Shown: positions 32,657-40,054 of the stretch, one piece after another | Layout of the letters: the number at the start of each line of letters is the position of its first letter | Position numbering within the stretch: position 1 is the stretch's first letter | Origin: a virus | Direction: 5' to 3' (one strand) | DNA: 56,578 nucleotides | IMG/VR virus record: IMGVR_UViG_3300046616_000274 | Coordinates: 1 to 56,578 of that record | Notes under the pieces: model-generated | Told to the model about the DNA's origin: nothing | Databases searched by the model: none | The model's input: the letters and a program-made list of their open reading frames with translations, nothing else | Position numbers and translations under genes: made by a program

Positions 32657-32730
32657 CCGGACCCAATGGATTCGAACCATTGACCCCCGGGATTTCACTC
32701 CGGTGCTCTGTCCAACTGAGCTAGGGCCCG
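32657..32730 (-). tRNA. tRNA-Phe(GAA)
   Basis: Acceptor CGGGCCC/GGGTCCG, D-arm AGCTCAGTTGGACAGAGC, anticodon stem CCGGA/CCCGG (last pair A-C mismatched) with loop GTGAAAT giving GAA, T-arm AATGGTTCGAATCCATT. It abuts the HNH gene stop directly. Confidence 0.9.
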
Positions 32731-33066
32731 CTATCGGCTGTGCCGATCTCGTACTGACTTCTCTTTGTGGCAGCCGGCACACAGCGTCTGAGCATTCTCC
32801 AGAGTCCAGGTGCCGCCCTTGGCAATAGGCACAACGTGGTCGACCTCCAGGCCCTCACGGGCTCCACAGAGGACGCAGGCGAAGCCGTCGCGAGCGAGGC
32901 ACCGGGGCCGGATCACTCGATCCCATGCCCGCTGAGCAGGGCCCTTCTCGCGGTTCCTCGCGCTCTTGGTTTCCCAGGCCGGGGGAGCGTGCTCCTGGCA
33001 GCGGCCTCGGTAGTAGGTGCGCTTGGTGCATCCCCGGACAAGGCAGATCGAAGCAGCACGAGGCAT
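32731..33066 (-). CDS. HNH endonuclease
   Basis: 111 residues. A Cys pair at the N-terminus (CLVRGC) and the HNH/beta-beta-alpha-metal core: RDGFACVLCGAREGLEVDHVVPIAKGG...NAQTLCAGCHKEK, with paired CxxC zinc motifs and catalytic DH. Phage HNH proteins next to terminase genes assist DNA cutting at packaging. Here it heads the leftward tRNA transcript, its stop directly beside tRNA-Phe. Confidence 0.9.
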   Translation of the reverse strand: MPRAASICLVRGCTKRTYYRGRCQEHAPPAWETKSARNREKGPAQRAWDRVIRPRCLARDGFACVLCGAREGLEVDHVVPIAKGGTWTLENAQTLCAGCHKEKSVRDRHSR

Positions 33067-33119
33067 CCGGAGTCACCCGCCCAAGTCGCGAAGATCGAAC
33101 TTCTATGGTTATGGTCTAG

Positions 33120-33140
33120 ACCTCTCGACATTAGAGAGGT
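33120..33140. other. Hairpin upstream of HNH gene
   Basis: ACCTCTC (33120-33126) pairs with GAGAGGT (33134-33140), directly beside a second, stronger hairpin. Confidence 0.4.
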
Positions 33141-33179
33141 GGTGGCCCCGGCGGGTTCTGGTCTAGCACCGGGGCCACC
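33141..33179. terminator. 11-bp GC hairpin
   Basis: GGTGGCCCCGG (33141-33151) pairs perfectly with CCGGGGCCACC (33169-33179). Together with the preceding hairpin it may insulate divergent transcripts. Confidence 0.5.
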
Positions 33180-33386
33180 GTCCCTCAGGGCCTGCCACCT
33201 GGGACCCCATTGGGGTGCATCCAGGGAGGCTCATCAGAGGGAAGAATCGGCACGTAAAGGGTTCCCTGACCCGCCGTCAAAGACTCGTTACGTCAGACTT
33301 AATGAGTCCCTAAGGGTAGTCACTTTAAGTTACAACATTGGTACTTACTGATTATTGACACTCTCTTACTTTGTCTCTCACTAAGT

Positions 33387-33402
33387 ATGTAGGTGTCCTC
33401 TG
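33387..33402 (+). repeat. 16-base repeat, copy 1
   Basis: ATGTAGGTGTCCTCTG here is identical to 56349-56364, in the same orientation 23 kb away. Both copies follow AT-rich sequence in noncoding DNA, suggesting a shared promoter or operator. Confidence 0.55.
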
Positions 33403-33568
33403 GCAACCTTCCGGACTGCCGTACCTTAGGATGAGAGGTAGGTCACACGGAGGGGTATGAACGCACTTCGACCCTTGATCGTCAATTAAGGTGAGCCTCC
33501 CCGCGCATGCAAGTGACGGGTTCAGGTCAAGTGATTAACCGGTAACCAAGACAGAGGAAAGAACCAAA

Positions 33569-34060
33569 GTGGCTGCACTCCCTGAGAGCGACATGGATTT
33601 GCAAAAGCTTCTTTCCGCTGGCAAGACGGCTTCCGAGATTGCCGCGATCTATGGTGTTCGGGTCTCGACGGTTTCCATGCGTCTTTCCAAAATGAACATT
33701 CGCCTGATCGGCCCAGGCAGCCCTATCACTGATGCGCTCCCCTGGGATATCGCGCAGCACCCTGATAAGAAGCGTCTGACGAACCAAGCGCCGTTCAGGG
33801 GACTCCGGTACTACCTCCGTAAGCGCATGGGCGAGTCGCTCTCTGAGAGAGCTGAGCTGGACCTAAGAGCGTTCCTGAACCGCGTCAGGGACGGTCACGT
33901 CCTGGCCCTGGTAGAGGGCGACGGCTTCACGTACGTCCCTCGGGAGGGCCGTGACGGTCGTCTCGTCGTCCGCTGGCCGGAAGGCGTCCCACAGGGGCCG
34001 AACGTGGCTCTCTTCGAGGAGCCGGCAACCTCTCAGCAAGGTGAACAGCCAGTGAACTAG
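33569..34060 (+). CDS. Helix-turn-helix DNA-binding protein
   Basis: 163 residues from GTG 33569 (GAGGAAAG upstream). Residues 8-45 hold an HTH: LQKLLSAGKTASEIAAIYGVRVSTVSMRLSKM. The rest is basic then acidic, without a known domain. First gene of the rightward arm, alone between a regulatory region and a strong terminator, so it is a candidate early regulator or repressor; the evidence is positional. Confidence 0.7.
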   Translation: MAALPESDMDLQKLLSAGKTASEIAAIYGVRVSTVSMRLSKMNIRLIGPGSPITDALPWDIAQHPDKKRLTNQAPFRGLRYYLRKRMGESLSERAELDLRAFLNRVRDGHVLALVEGDGFTYVPREGRDGRLVVRWPEGVPQGPNVALFEEPATSQQGEQPVN

Positions 34061-34120
34061 GGCCTCCCGGCTCCTTCACATACCGTTGCTGACAACGACG
34101 TCAGGAACCCGCGTATCAGC

Positions 34121-34155
34121 AGGCCCGGCAGGTTATGACCTGTCCGGGCCTCTTT
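34121..34155 (+). terminator. Intrinsic terminator after HTH gene
   Basis: AGGCCCGGCAGGT pairs with ACCTGTCCGGGCCT (one bulged T) around loop TATG, followed by CTTTT. Confidence 0.85.
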
Positions 34156-34184
34156 TGGTTGCACTGTGAAGGTGAAGTGAAGAA

Positions 34185-34198
34185 GTGACATGAGTCAC
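34185..34198. promoter_or_regulatory. Candidate operator GTGAC-N4-GTCAC
   Basis: Palindrome GTGACATGAGTCAC in the 259-base gap before the next gene. The same half sites recur at 35492-35506 (spacer of 3). The rest of the gap shows no convincing gene. Confidence 0.35.
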
Positions 34199-34319
34199 AC
34201 CAAAAAGGAGGCATGGCTTCCGGACACGCAGGGTTAGAGTCGGTGACCGGAACAGCTCGCACACAGGTTCGGAAGGAGCCGAGCGGGCAGCACAGCGCTA
34301 GGTCGAGGGGGCAAGGCTC

Positions 34320-34691
34320 ATGGTTGGTGGAGACACCGCAGCACAGTGGGCGACGCGAGAACAGGCCGTAGCGCTCCTGAACAGAGCTTCAGTAGTGAGC
34401 CGGGTGGACCAGTACCGGTCTGAGTGCCTGATCATCGTCAGGTGCCAGACGCTCACGGCAGGAACTTATTTCGTTGTCACTGAGGCGGACGTCCTGTTTC
34501 CTGAAGACATCGACGCTCTTGAAGTCCTCGGAGCCGAGGTCGGCGAACCGTGGCGTATGAAGGTCCTGGAGACCGACGTCTACGGCACTCCGCATCCTCA
34601 CCTTCCTATGTCCAGCACTTTCCGAGTGCACGTAGTGCACCCGTCCGTTCCCGAGGGAACACCTAGAAGGAGGATTGCCCTTGCTGGATAG
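34320..34691 (+). CDS. Hypothetical protein
   Basis: 123 residues from ATG 34320 (GAGGGGG upstream). Alpha/beta in character (ECLIIVRCQTLTAGTYFVVTEADV). Overlaps the next gene by 11 bases. No family recognised. Confidence 0.65.
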   Translation: MVGGDTAAQWATREQAVALLNRASVVSRVDQYRSECLIIVRCQTLTAGTYFVVTEADVLFPEDIDALEVLGAEVGEPWRMKVLETDVYGTPHPHLPMSSTFRVHVVHPSVPEGTPRRRIALAG

Positions 34692-35478
34692 GCTCGAACG
34701 AGTAAAGACCATGACGCGCTCCGTTTCTCAGACGGAGCAGTACAACGACAAGTGCGCATGGCAGTACTACCTACGCCGGGTTGAAGGGGTTATCCCTCGC
34801 CCGGCTGCTTGGTCTATACAGGGCACTGCCTTTCACGGAGCCATCGAGACGTACGAACTTGGTGGCCGGCAGCTCTCCGAAGAGGCCACCGCGGATCTGT
34901 TCAGTCAGGACTACGCGGCCTCCGTCAACAAGGAGTTGGACAAGGAGCCGAACCTCAATCGTTGGATGACGGCAGGGCCTGAAGGTGCCACCGACATTGA
35001 GGACAGGTACGTCCTGGGACGTTCCCAGACGGCTGCCTACGTCCAGTGGGCACAGGAGAAGGGGCCGAGCCTCTGGAAGGACGCTGAGGGCCGTCCTGGG
35101 GTGGAGCTGCACCTCAAGGCCGAGATCGGAGGCGTCCCAGTACAGGGCTACATTGACCAGCTCGTACAGGAGCCTGACGACTCGGTCAGAATCCGGGACC
35201 TGAAGACAGGGTCCACGAAGAGCCGGTTCCAGTTGGAGACGTACGCAATCCTCGTACGGAAGGCTCTGGGGCTTGAGGTCAGCAAGGGCGATTGGTACAT
35301 GGCCAAGAGGAACGGCCTGTCCCGTCCGCTCGACCTGTCGGCAGTCTCAGAGGACGAAGTGGGACAGAAGTACGCGGAAATGGATGCAGGCGTGAAACGT
35401 GGCGATTTCCCGGCAAGGCCGGGTTTTGGTTGCCGTTTCTGTGATGTGTCCCACGCTTGCTCCTTTAAGCGTGCCTAG
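34681..35478 (+). CDS. PD-(D/E)XK (RecB/Cas4-like) exonuclease
   Basis: 265 residues from TTG 34681, chosen because AGAAGGAGG lies 7 bases upstream; TTG 34675 is too close and ATG 34711 has no site. Starts with the RecB-family pattern SVSQTEQYNDKCAWQYYLRRVEG; catalytic residues in GYIDQL and IRDLKTGS (DxK); C-terminal Cys set FGCRFCDVSHAC with the upstream Cys could bind Fe-S, as in Cas4/AddB-like nucleases. Likely in phage recombination or DNA end processing. Confidence 0.8.
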   Translation: MLDRLERVKTMTRSVSQTEQYNDKCAWQYYLRRVEGVIPRPAAWSIQGTAFHGAIETYELGGRQLSEEATADLFSQDYAASVNKELDKEPNLNRWMTAGPEGATDIEDRYVLGRSQTAAYVQWAQEKGPSLWKDAEGRPGVELHLKAEIGGVPVQGYIDQLVQEPDDSVRIRDLKTGSTKSRFQLETYAILVRKALGLEVSKGDWYMAKRNGLSRPLDLSAVSEDEVGQKYAEMDAGVKRGDFPARPGFGCRFCDVSHACSFKRA

Positions 35479-35481
35479 GAA

Positions 35482-35507
35482 TTGAACTTGCGGTGACGAT
35501 GTCACCG
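35482..35507 (+). promoter_or_regulatory. Degenerate copy of the 15-base motif plus palindrome
   Basis: TTGAACTTGCGGTGA (35482-35496) differs from TTGAAACTCCGGTGA at a few positions and overlaps the palindrome CGGTGAC-GAT-GTCACCG (35491-35507). An exact copy of the motif follows 82 bases on. Confidence 0.4.
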
Positions 35508-35529
35508 GCATATGCTGAAAGCAGATCAC

Positions 35530-35552
35530 CCGCCGAGCCTGGCGGTTTTTTT
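35530..35552 (+). terminator. Intrinsic terminator
   Basis: CCGCC-GAGCCT-GGCGG followed by TTTTTTT, after the exonuclease gene. Confidence 0.85.
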
Positions 35553-35563
35553 ATCCGCAAGGA

Positions 35564-35578
35564 TTGAAACTCCGGTGA
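35564..35578 (+). promoter_or_regulatory. TTGAAACTCCGGTGA site 3
   Basis: Third exact copy, directly after a terminator and 33 bases before the next start codon. This placement strongly suggests a transcription start signal shared with the left-end leader. Confidence 0.55.
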
Positions 35579-35611
35579 CGCGGGTGATCGGAACAGAAGG
35601 GAGGGGAAGCG

Positions 35612-36439
35612 GTGTACTCACTGACGCAGTCAGTTGACATCAGGGGTGCGGCAGGGGAGCCGATCCCCCACAGTTTCAAAAGTCTTTCCAGGCTCGAAGT
35701 CGAGTTCAGACGGTCCGAGTTCTCTTTGGTGGCTGCTGGTCCTGGCACAGGCAAGAGCCTCTTTGCCGCCATGATGGCCACTCAGGGGAATGTGCCGTCC
35801 CTCTACTTCTCGGCCGACTCCTCGCCGGCAACCCAGATGGCCAGGGCAACCGCCATGATCACCGGGGATGACGCGAAGGTTGTGAAGGACGCTCTCTTGG
35901 GCGGGGACTTCTCCCAGTACGCCAAAGTCCTTGGGGCTCGTTGGTGGCAGCGCTATAGCTATGACGCTCGTCCCAAGCCCTCGGACCTGGAGAGGGACCT
36001 TCTGTGTTACTACGAGGTCTTCAACACCAATCCGCATCTCATCATCGTGGACAACATCACGAACGTGGATACGGGTGTTGTGGGGGATGCCGAGAGCTAC
36101 ACATTTGGTCTTGAGGGCCTGTGTGAGTACCTCTCGGAAATGGCTAGGGTCACAAACGCTCATGTGCTAGGACTGCACCACGTCACCGGAATTCACTCCG
36201 ACGGACTTTCCCCGATCCCGCTCAGCGGCGTAAAGGGTCAGGTGCACCGAGTACCTAACGTGATCCTCACCATTCACAAGGAGATCGACGGCATGAACAG
36301 CCGAATCCTCCATGTGAGCCCGGTCAAGAACCGGGACGGTTTCGAAGATTCGTCGGGTGGGACCTTCGCTAGCTTCCGACTCAACCGCAGCAATCTGCGG
36401 TTGGAAGAGGTTGACGAAGAACTCCCGGCAATGCTTTAA
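35612..36439 (+). CDS. RecA/DnaB-like ATPase (helicase or recombinase)
   Basis: 275 residues from GTG 35612 (GGGAGGGGAAG upstream). Walker A AAGPGTGKSLFA (about residues 41-52) and Walker B HLIIVDNITNV (about 142-152) in a RecA-type core; LGLHHVTG and SGVKGQVHRVPNVIL match DnaB-like motifs. Lacks the DnaB N-terminal domain, so it is a short phage helicase or recombinase. It opens the DNA-replication gene run. Confidence 0.8.
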   Translation: MYSLTQSVDIRGAAGEPIPHSFKSLSRLEVEFRRSEFSLVAAGPGTGKSLFAAMMATQGNVPSLYFSADSSPATQMARATAMITGDDAKVVKDALLGGDFSQYAKVLGARWWQRYSYDARPKPSDLERDLLCYYEVFNTNPHLIIVDNITNVDTGVVGDAESYTFGLEGLCEYLSEMARVTNAHVLGLHHVTGIHSDGLSPIPLSGVKGQVHRVPNVILTIHKEIDGMNSRILHVSPVKNRDGFEDSSGGTFASFRLNRSNLRLEEVDEELPAML

Positions 36440-36472
36440 CGAACAATCTCAGTCGCAGGGGTAAGGGGAACC

Positions 36473-36835
36473 ATGAACATGGGTTGCGCGGCACCGGTCA
36501 AGGGCTTCAAGCAGCACACGGGCGGATTTAAGGCCAACCGGGAATTTGGGTTCGCTCTGGCGGACATGTTCCCGACCCTGGATCTGTCCGAGGTGGACAC
36601 CGAAGGTGCGGCCCTCGTGGTGGAAATCCCCAACCCTCGTGCTCTGCACCTGCACAAGCTGAGCCGGTTCGTCATCGGGGCCGCCAAGGGCGGAGTGAAG
36701 ACGGCGGTTGTCAGCATCCCCAGTCGGGGCCTGTTGGCTGCAATGCCCATCTTCAACCTGTTCGCCGTGGTGGAGCAGAACGCGGAACTCAAGGACATGA
36801 AGCGTCTTGAAAGGGCGATGCGACAGGGGGGCTAG
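36473..36835 (+). CDS. Hypothetical protein
   Basis: 120 residues from ATG 36473 (AAGGGG upstream). Alpha/beta pattern (AALVVEIPNPRALHLHKLSRFVIGAAKGGVKTAVVSIP). Its TAG overlaps the next GTG. No family recognised; context implies a replication or recombination accessory. Confidence 0.6.
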   Translation: MNMGCAAPVKGFKQHTGGFKANREFGFALADMFPTLDLSEVDTEGAALVVEIPNPRALHLHKLSRFVIGAAKGGVKTAVVSIPSRGLLAAMPIFNLFAVVEQNAELKDMKRLERAMRQGG

Positions 36836-37272
36836 TGCCCGAACCGAAAAAGGGTTACCGCGAATGCGGGAAGTGCGGTAAGAACAGATCTGAGAAGTTC
36901 TTCACTTCTTCTCGGGGGAAGATCTGTTCTACCTGCCGGAAGTCCTCCCGACGGACGGCAGCGAGAAACAACCGAATATTTCAAACCTACGGACTCACCG
37001 CAGACGAGTACCAAAAACTCTTTGACTACCAAGATGGTCGCTGCGCAATCTGTAGAGAGACCCGCAAAACCAATTTGGCCGTGGACCACTGTCACAAGAC
37101 AGAGGCAGTTCGCGGCCTTTTGTGTGCCCGCTGTAATGGCCAGCTCCTAGCGCGGGGGGCTAGGGACCGGCCGGAAGTTCTACGGCGGGCAGCCGATTAC
37201 CTGGAGAGCTACCCGGCTTGGGAGCTACTCGGACCGCGATACACCTTTGACAAGGATAATGACAATGGCTGA
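36835..37272 (+). CDS. Recombination endonuclease VII
   Basis: 145 residues from GTG 36835. N-terminal zinc motif (ECGKCGKNRSEKFF...ICSTCRK), then the endonuclease VII core: YGLTADEYQKLFDYQDGRCAICRE...LAVDHCHKTEAVRGLLCARCN, with paired CxxC and catalytic DHCH. Resolves branched DNA before packaging. Full-length for the family. Confidence 0.93.
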   Translation: MPEPKKGYRECGKCGKNRSEKFFTSSRGKICSTCRKSSRRTAARNNRIFQTYGLTADEYQKLFDYQDGRCAICRETRKTNLAVDHCHKTEAVRGLLCARCNGQLLARGARDRPEVLRRAADYLESYPAWELLGPRYTFDKDNDNG

Positions 37273-37549
37273 GGTCAAGAACACTTTCGTTGAGAAGTCC
37301 GTTACCAAGGTTGAGAAGGTTCCGGCCTACGCGCTGACCCTTTCCAAGGACGAGGCCCTTGCCGTCATGGTCCTCGTGGGCAACGTAACGGGCAGTTCTC
37401 AGGACTCGCCCCGGAAGCACGCTGACGCCGTTTACGCGGCCCTCTACAAGGCCGGGCTGAGCGTCGTCGGCACGGACCTCCAGCGGCAGCTTCAGGGCTC
37501 GATCCGCTTCAACGTTTCCCCGAAGCCGAAGCCCTCGTACCACTTCTGA
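37265..37549 (+). CDS. Hypothetical protein
   Basis: 94 residues from ATG 37265 (AAGG upstream; ATG 37259 also possible), overlapping the endonuclease gene. LTLSKDEALAVMVLVGNVTGSSQDSPRKHADAVYAALYKAG suggests a compact helical domain. No family recognised. Confidence 0.6.
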   Translation: MAEVKNTFVEKSVTKVEKVPAYALTLSKDEALAVMVLVGNVTGSSQDSPRKHADAVYAALYKAGLSVVGTDLQRQLQGSIRFNVSPKPKPSYHF

Positions 37550-37710
37550 TGGCTCAGGACACCGGCAAAGGCCCTGGCTGGTCTCGCGAGTGGCGCGGGA
37601 CCAATCAGACCTGGCGAAGGGCCTACACGCAGGAATACCGCTTTCCGGTGACGACCTACAAGGTTGGTGCCAACGGTGAACGAATCCCAGTCGAAGCCGT
37701 CAATCGTTAA
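37549..37710 (+). CDS. Small hypothetical basic protein
   Basis: 53 residues from ATG 37549, overlapping the previous TGA by one base. Trp/Arg-rich (GWSREWRGTNQTWRRAYTQEYR). Tight overlaps at both ends support it. Function unknown. Confidence 0.55.
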   Translation: MAQDTGKGPGWSREWRGTNQTWRRAYTQEYRFPVTTYKVGANGERIPVEAVNR

Positions 37711-38074
37711 GGTCCTGGCGCACTTCTACGGATTCGAAACAGACGCCGGAAGGGGACGGGTGAAAATCCCCTGTCCCCTTCCGGACCATCCGGACTCGAA
37801 TCCCTCTGCGAGTGTCGACCTGGATAAGGACCGCTGGAACTGCTTCGGGTGCAGCCTTTCCGAGGACAGTTACGCGGTGATCATGAGGGAGAGAGCTTGT
37901 GGCTTCCTTGAAGCCAAAGAATTTGCGAATAGCCAATTCGGTGGAAGTGGCCCGGACGTATCACGAGACGTACGAGGGCAGCCCGGCACAGGCCTACGTA
38001 ACGGCTCGGGGCCTGGGGGACGCGGCAACAGGGTTCGGCCTGGGATACGTCGCTTCGGCGATTCCTGGTCATGA
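37676..38074 (+). CDS. Primase, zinc-binding (CHC2-type) frame
   Basis: 132 residues if read to its stop, from GTG 37676. Residues about 30-60 form a CHC2-type primase zinc finger: IPCPLPDHPDSNPSASV...RWNCFGCSL. From about residue 75 (after SYAVIMRERACGFLEAKEFA) the frame becomes Gly/Arg-rich and looks non-native, while the TOPRIM frame is open on the same bases. So the natural product is either a short zinc protein or, through a +1 shift near 37886-37950, a two-domain primase. Confidence 0.75.
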   Translation: MNESQSKPSIVKVLAHFYGFETDAGRGRVKIPCPLPDHPDSNPSASVDLDKDRWNCFGCSLSEDSYAVIMRERACGFLEAKEFANSQFGGSGPDVSRDVRGQPGTGLRNGSGPGGRGNRVRPGIRRFGDSWS

Positions 38075-38597
38075 GCGCTACCGAGGGCATCTCACCATTC
38101 CGTATCTGCGGCCGGCAGGCGGCGAAGATTCGGTAGCCACAGTGCGGTTCCGCTGCATTGACGACAAGTGCGTCAAGGACTCGGATGGAACGTACTTCTT
38201 CGAGAAACAGCAGAAAGAGCAGCACGAGGGGCACGGCAAGTACTTGACCCTCCCTGGAGATCCTCCCCGGATCTTCAACACCTCGGCTCTCATCCGCCCT
38301 TCACCCGTCTTGGTCGTCGTAGAGGGCGAGTTCGACGCCATGACATGGGACCTGTGCGGGGTGGCCTCTGTGGGGGCTCCTGGAGCTGGCTCCTGGCGTG
38401 ACTACTGGTCCCCGGCATTCAGGGGCTACAAGACGCTCTATCTGATCTCCGAAGACCCTGCCGGGTTCAAGTTCATGGAGACCCTGGCTGCCGAAATGCC
38501 CAATGCCAAAATCATTGAGATGGCGGGGAATCTCGACAGCAACTCCACTTATCTGCTGGAAGGCCCCGAGGGCCTCCGGGAAAGGATCGGGCTGTGA
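37899..38597 (+). CDS. Primase, TOPRIM-domain frame
   Basis: 232 residues from GTG 37899 (GGGAGAGAG upstream). VEVARTYHETYEGSPAQAYVTARGL is a typical primase linker; LVVVEGEFDAMTW gives the TOPRIM Glu and LISEDPAG the DxD-like motif. It overlaps the zinc-finger frame by 176 bases; in that overlap this frame is the native-looking one. Together they supply a DnaG-like primase in two pieces. Confidence 0.75.
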   Translation: MASLKPKNLRIANSVEVARTYHETYEGSPAQAYVTARGLGDAATGFGLGYVASAIPGHERYRGHLTIPYLRPAGGEDSVATVRFRCIDDKCVKDSDGTYFFEKQQKEQHEGHGKYLTLPGDPPRIFNTSALIRPSPVLVVVEGEFDAMTWDLCGVASVGAPGAGSWRDYWSPAFRGYKTLYLISEDPAGFKFMETLAAEMPNAKIIEMAGNLDSNSTYLLEGPEGLRERIGL

Positions 38598-39001
38598 AGT
38601 TCAAACACCGGGACAAGGTCCGAATTCTGATCGGTGAGCACAAGGGAAAGGTGGGCGTCATCTCGGCAGTCAATGCCGCGTACACGGCCCCCTACCCCTA
38701 TCAAGTCAAGTTGGTTCTTGGGGACAGCGTCCGACACCTGGCCTATGGAGAAGGCGAGTTGGAGATGTGGGCGGCTAAGTCCGAAGACCTAATCAACCAC
38801 CCGAGTCACTACCGCCTTGCCAACGGGGTTCAGGTCATCGATCTGACTGAGCTTCTCAACTTCAACCGTGGCAACGCTGTGAAGTACCTGAGCCGTGCGG
38901 GCCGCAAGGACCCTGCAACAGAGGTGGAAGACCTCAAGAAGGCTCGTTGGTACGTCGACCGCGAGATTTCCCGTATCGAGAAGGGCAACGGCAATGGCTG
39001 A
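38594..39001 (+). CDS. KOW-like plus DUF3310 protein
   Basis: 135 residues from GTG 38594, overlapping the previous stop. N-terminal HRDKVRILIGEHKGKVGVIS resembles a KOW motif; the C-terminal half (INHPSHYRLANGVQVIDLTELLNFNRGNAVKYLSRAGRKD...EDLKKARWYVDREI) is a clear DUF3310 domain, common in phages and loosely called nucleotide kinase-like. Exact role unknown. Confidence 0.8.
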   Translation: MKFKHRDKVRILIGEHKGKVGVISAVNAAYTAPYPYQVKLVLGDSVRHLAYGEGELEMWAAKSEDLINHPSHYRLANGVQVIDLTELLNFNRGNAVKYLSRAGRKDPATEVEDLKKARWYVDREISRIEKGNGNG

Positions 39002-39248
39002 ACTCCTCATCAACATCCAGCACAAGACCGCAGAAGGAAAGGTGGCGTACTTCTCCACCAGCCTCGCGGATGTTGGCGCCAAGGACTTTGACCGGGAGGT
39101 CAAGGAGGGTGCGGAAATCCTTCTTGAGGATGGGTTCTGCACTGAAGTGGAGGACGGGCATTACGTGTTCGTTCCGCCGCACGCGATCTACCGAGCGGAC
39201 TTCGAGCTGATCACGGAGCCGGTTCCCGATGGGGGGAAGACCATTTGA
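38994..39248 (+). CDS. Hypothetical protein
   Basis: 84 residues from ATG 38994, overlapping the preceding gene by 8 bases. Acidic alpha/beta protein (FDREVKEGAEILLEDGFCTEVEDGHYVFVPPHAIYRADFELI). Coupled to the next TTG start. No family recognised. Confidence 0.6.
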   Translation: MAELLINIQHKTAEGKVAYFSTSLADVGAKDFDREVKEGAEILLEDGFCTEVEDGHYVFVPPHAIYRADFELITEPVPDGGKTI

Positions 39249-40054
39249 AGCGTGTTGTAGTTATCTCAGACCTACAGGTTCCGTACCACGACCCACGGGC
39301 CCTGAAGAACGTCATCAGCTTCATTGGTGACTATCAGCCTGACGAGCTTTATCAGATCGGTGACCTGAACGACTACGAGACTCCGAGTCGTTGGAACGAG
39401 GGCACCAAGTACGAGTACCGACAGCAGGTGCGGAGCGACTCGGACGCTACGAAGAAGTGGGTTCTGGAGCCTCTCCGGAAGGTGTATGACGGCCCCTTCG
39501 GAATCCTGGAGGGGAACCATGATCTACGTCCCCGTACGTACCTCTCTGCCAAGGCTCCTGCCCTGGCCGAGTACGCGGATGAGTTCCACTTCTCCAAGCT
39601 TCTGGAGTTCGACGCCTTCGGCATCGATCTGACGCCGCCGTTCCACAAGGTGGGGCCGGACACGGCCCTTATCCATGGGCACGAGATCAAGGGCCTGTCC
39701 AGCATCGCCGGCACCACTGCCTATGGCCATGCGAGTAAGGCCACGATGAATCTCGTCATGGGCCACACTCACCGGCTCGGAGTTCGACGTCATGGCCCTT
39801 CGCATCTCGGGGGAATGCGCTGGGGAATGGAAGTCGGACACATCATGGACCCGAGGAAGGCTCAATACCTCGGCCCTGGTGCGGTGGCGAACTGGCAATC
39901 CGGCTTCGGTCTCCTCTACGTGGGAGATAACGACGTCTCGCCGGTTCCAATCGACATTCGCCGAGACGGCTCCTTCGTGGTCGAGGGAACGAGGTACGGA
40001 AAGGTAGCGCGGGGCGCCGGGGGGCGTTTCGCCAAGCGGGGGGAAGCAGCATGA
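39245..40054 (+). CDS. Metallophosphoesterase
   Basis: 269 residues from TTG 39245, overlapping the previous stop as TTGA. Calcineurin-like phosphoesterase motifs are all visible: VISDLQVPYH (DxH-like), IGDLNDY (GD), LEGNHD (GNHD), LIHGHE and MGHTHR (GHxH). Cleaves phosphoester bonds using two metals; the phage substrate is unknown. The tail is basic and Gly-rich. Confidence 0.88.
   Translation: MKRVVVISDLQVPYHDPRALKNVISFIGDYQPDELYQIGDLNDYETPSRWNEGTKYEYRQQVRSDSDATKKWVLEPLRKVYDGPFGILEGNHDLRPRTYLSAKAPALAEYADEFHFSKLLEFDAFGIDLTPPFHKVGPDTALIHGHEIKGLSSIAGTTAYGHASKATMNLVMGHTHRLGVRRHGPSHLGGMRWGMEVGHIMDPRKAQYLGPGAVANWQSGFGLLYVGDNDVSPVPIDIRRDGSFVVEGTRYGKVARGAGGRFAKRGEAA

Larger units (their letters stand above)
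33067..33568. promoter_or_regulatory. Divergent regulatory region
   Basis: About 500 noncoding bases between leftward and rightward transcription. It starts with two hairpins (33120-33179), then an AT-rich stretch (33295-33400) with TTGACA near 33356, the palindromic CCCTAAGGG near 33308, and the 16-base repeat at 33387. It is the natural place for divergent promoters and perhaps the lysis-lysogeny switch; exact promoters cannot be fixed by eye. Confidence 0.55.

Noticed and set aside
33070-33351. Extension of plus-strand frame opposite HNH
   Set aside because: Antisense to the HNH gene and running into AT-rich regulatory DNA; no motif.
34213-34371. Possible 52-residue gene starting ATG 34213 after AAAAAGGAGGC
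   Set aside because: The GGAGG is only one base from the ATG, the product is low-complexity, and it overlaps the better-supported 34320 gene.
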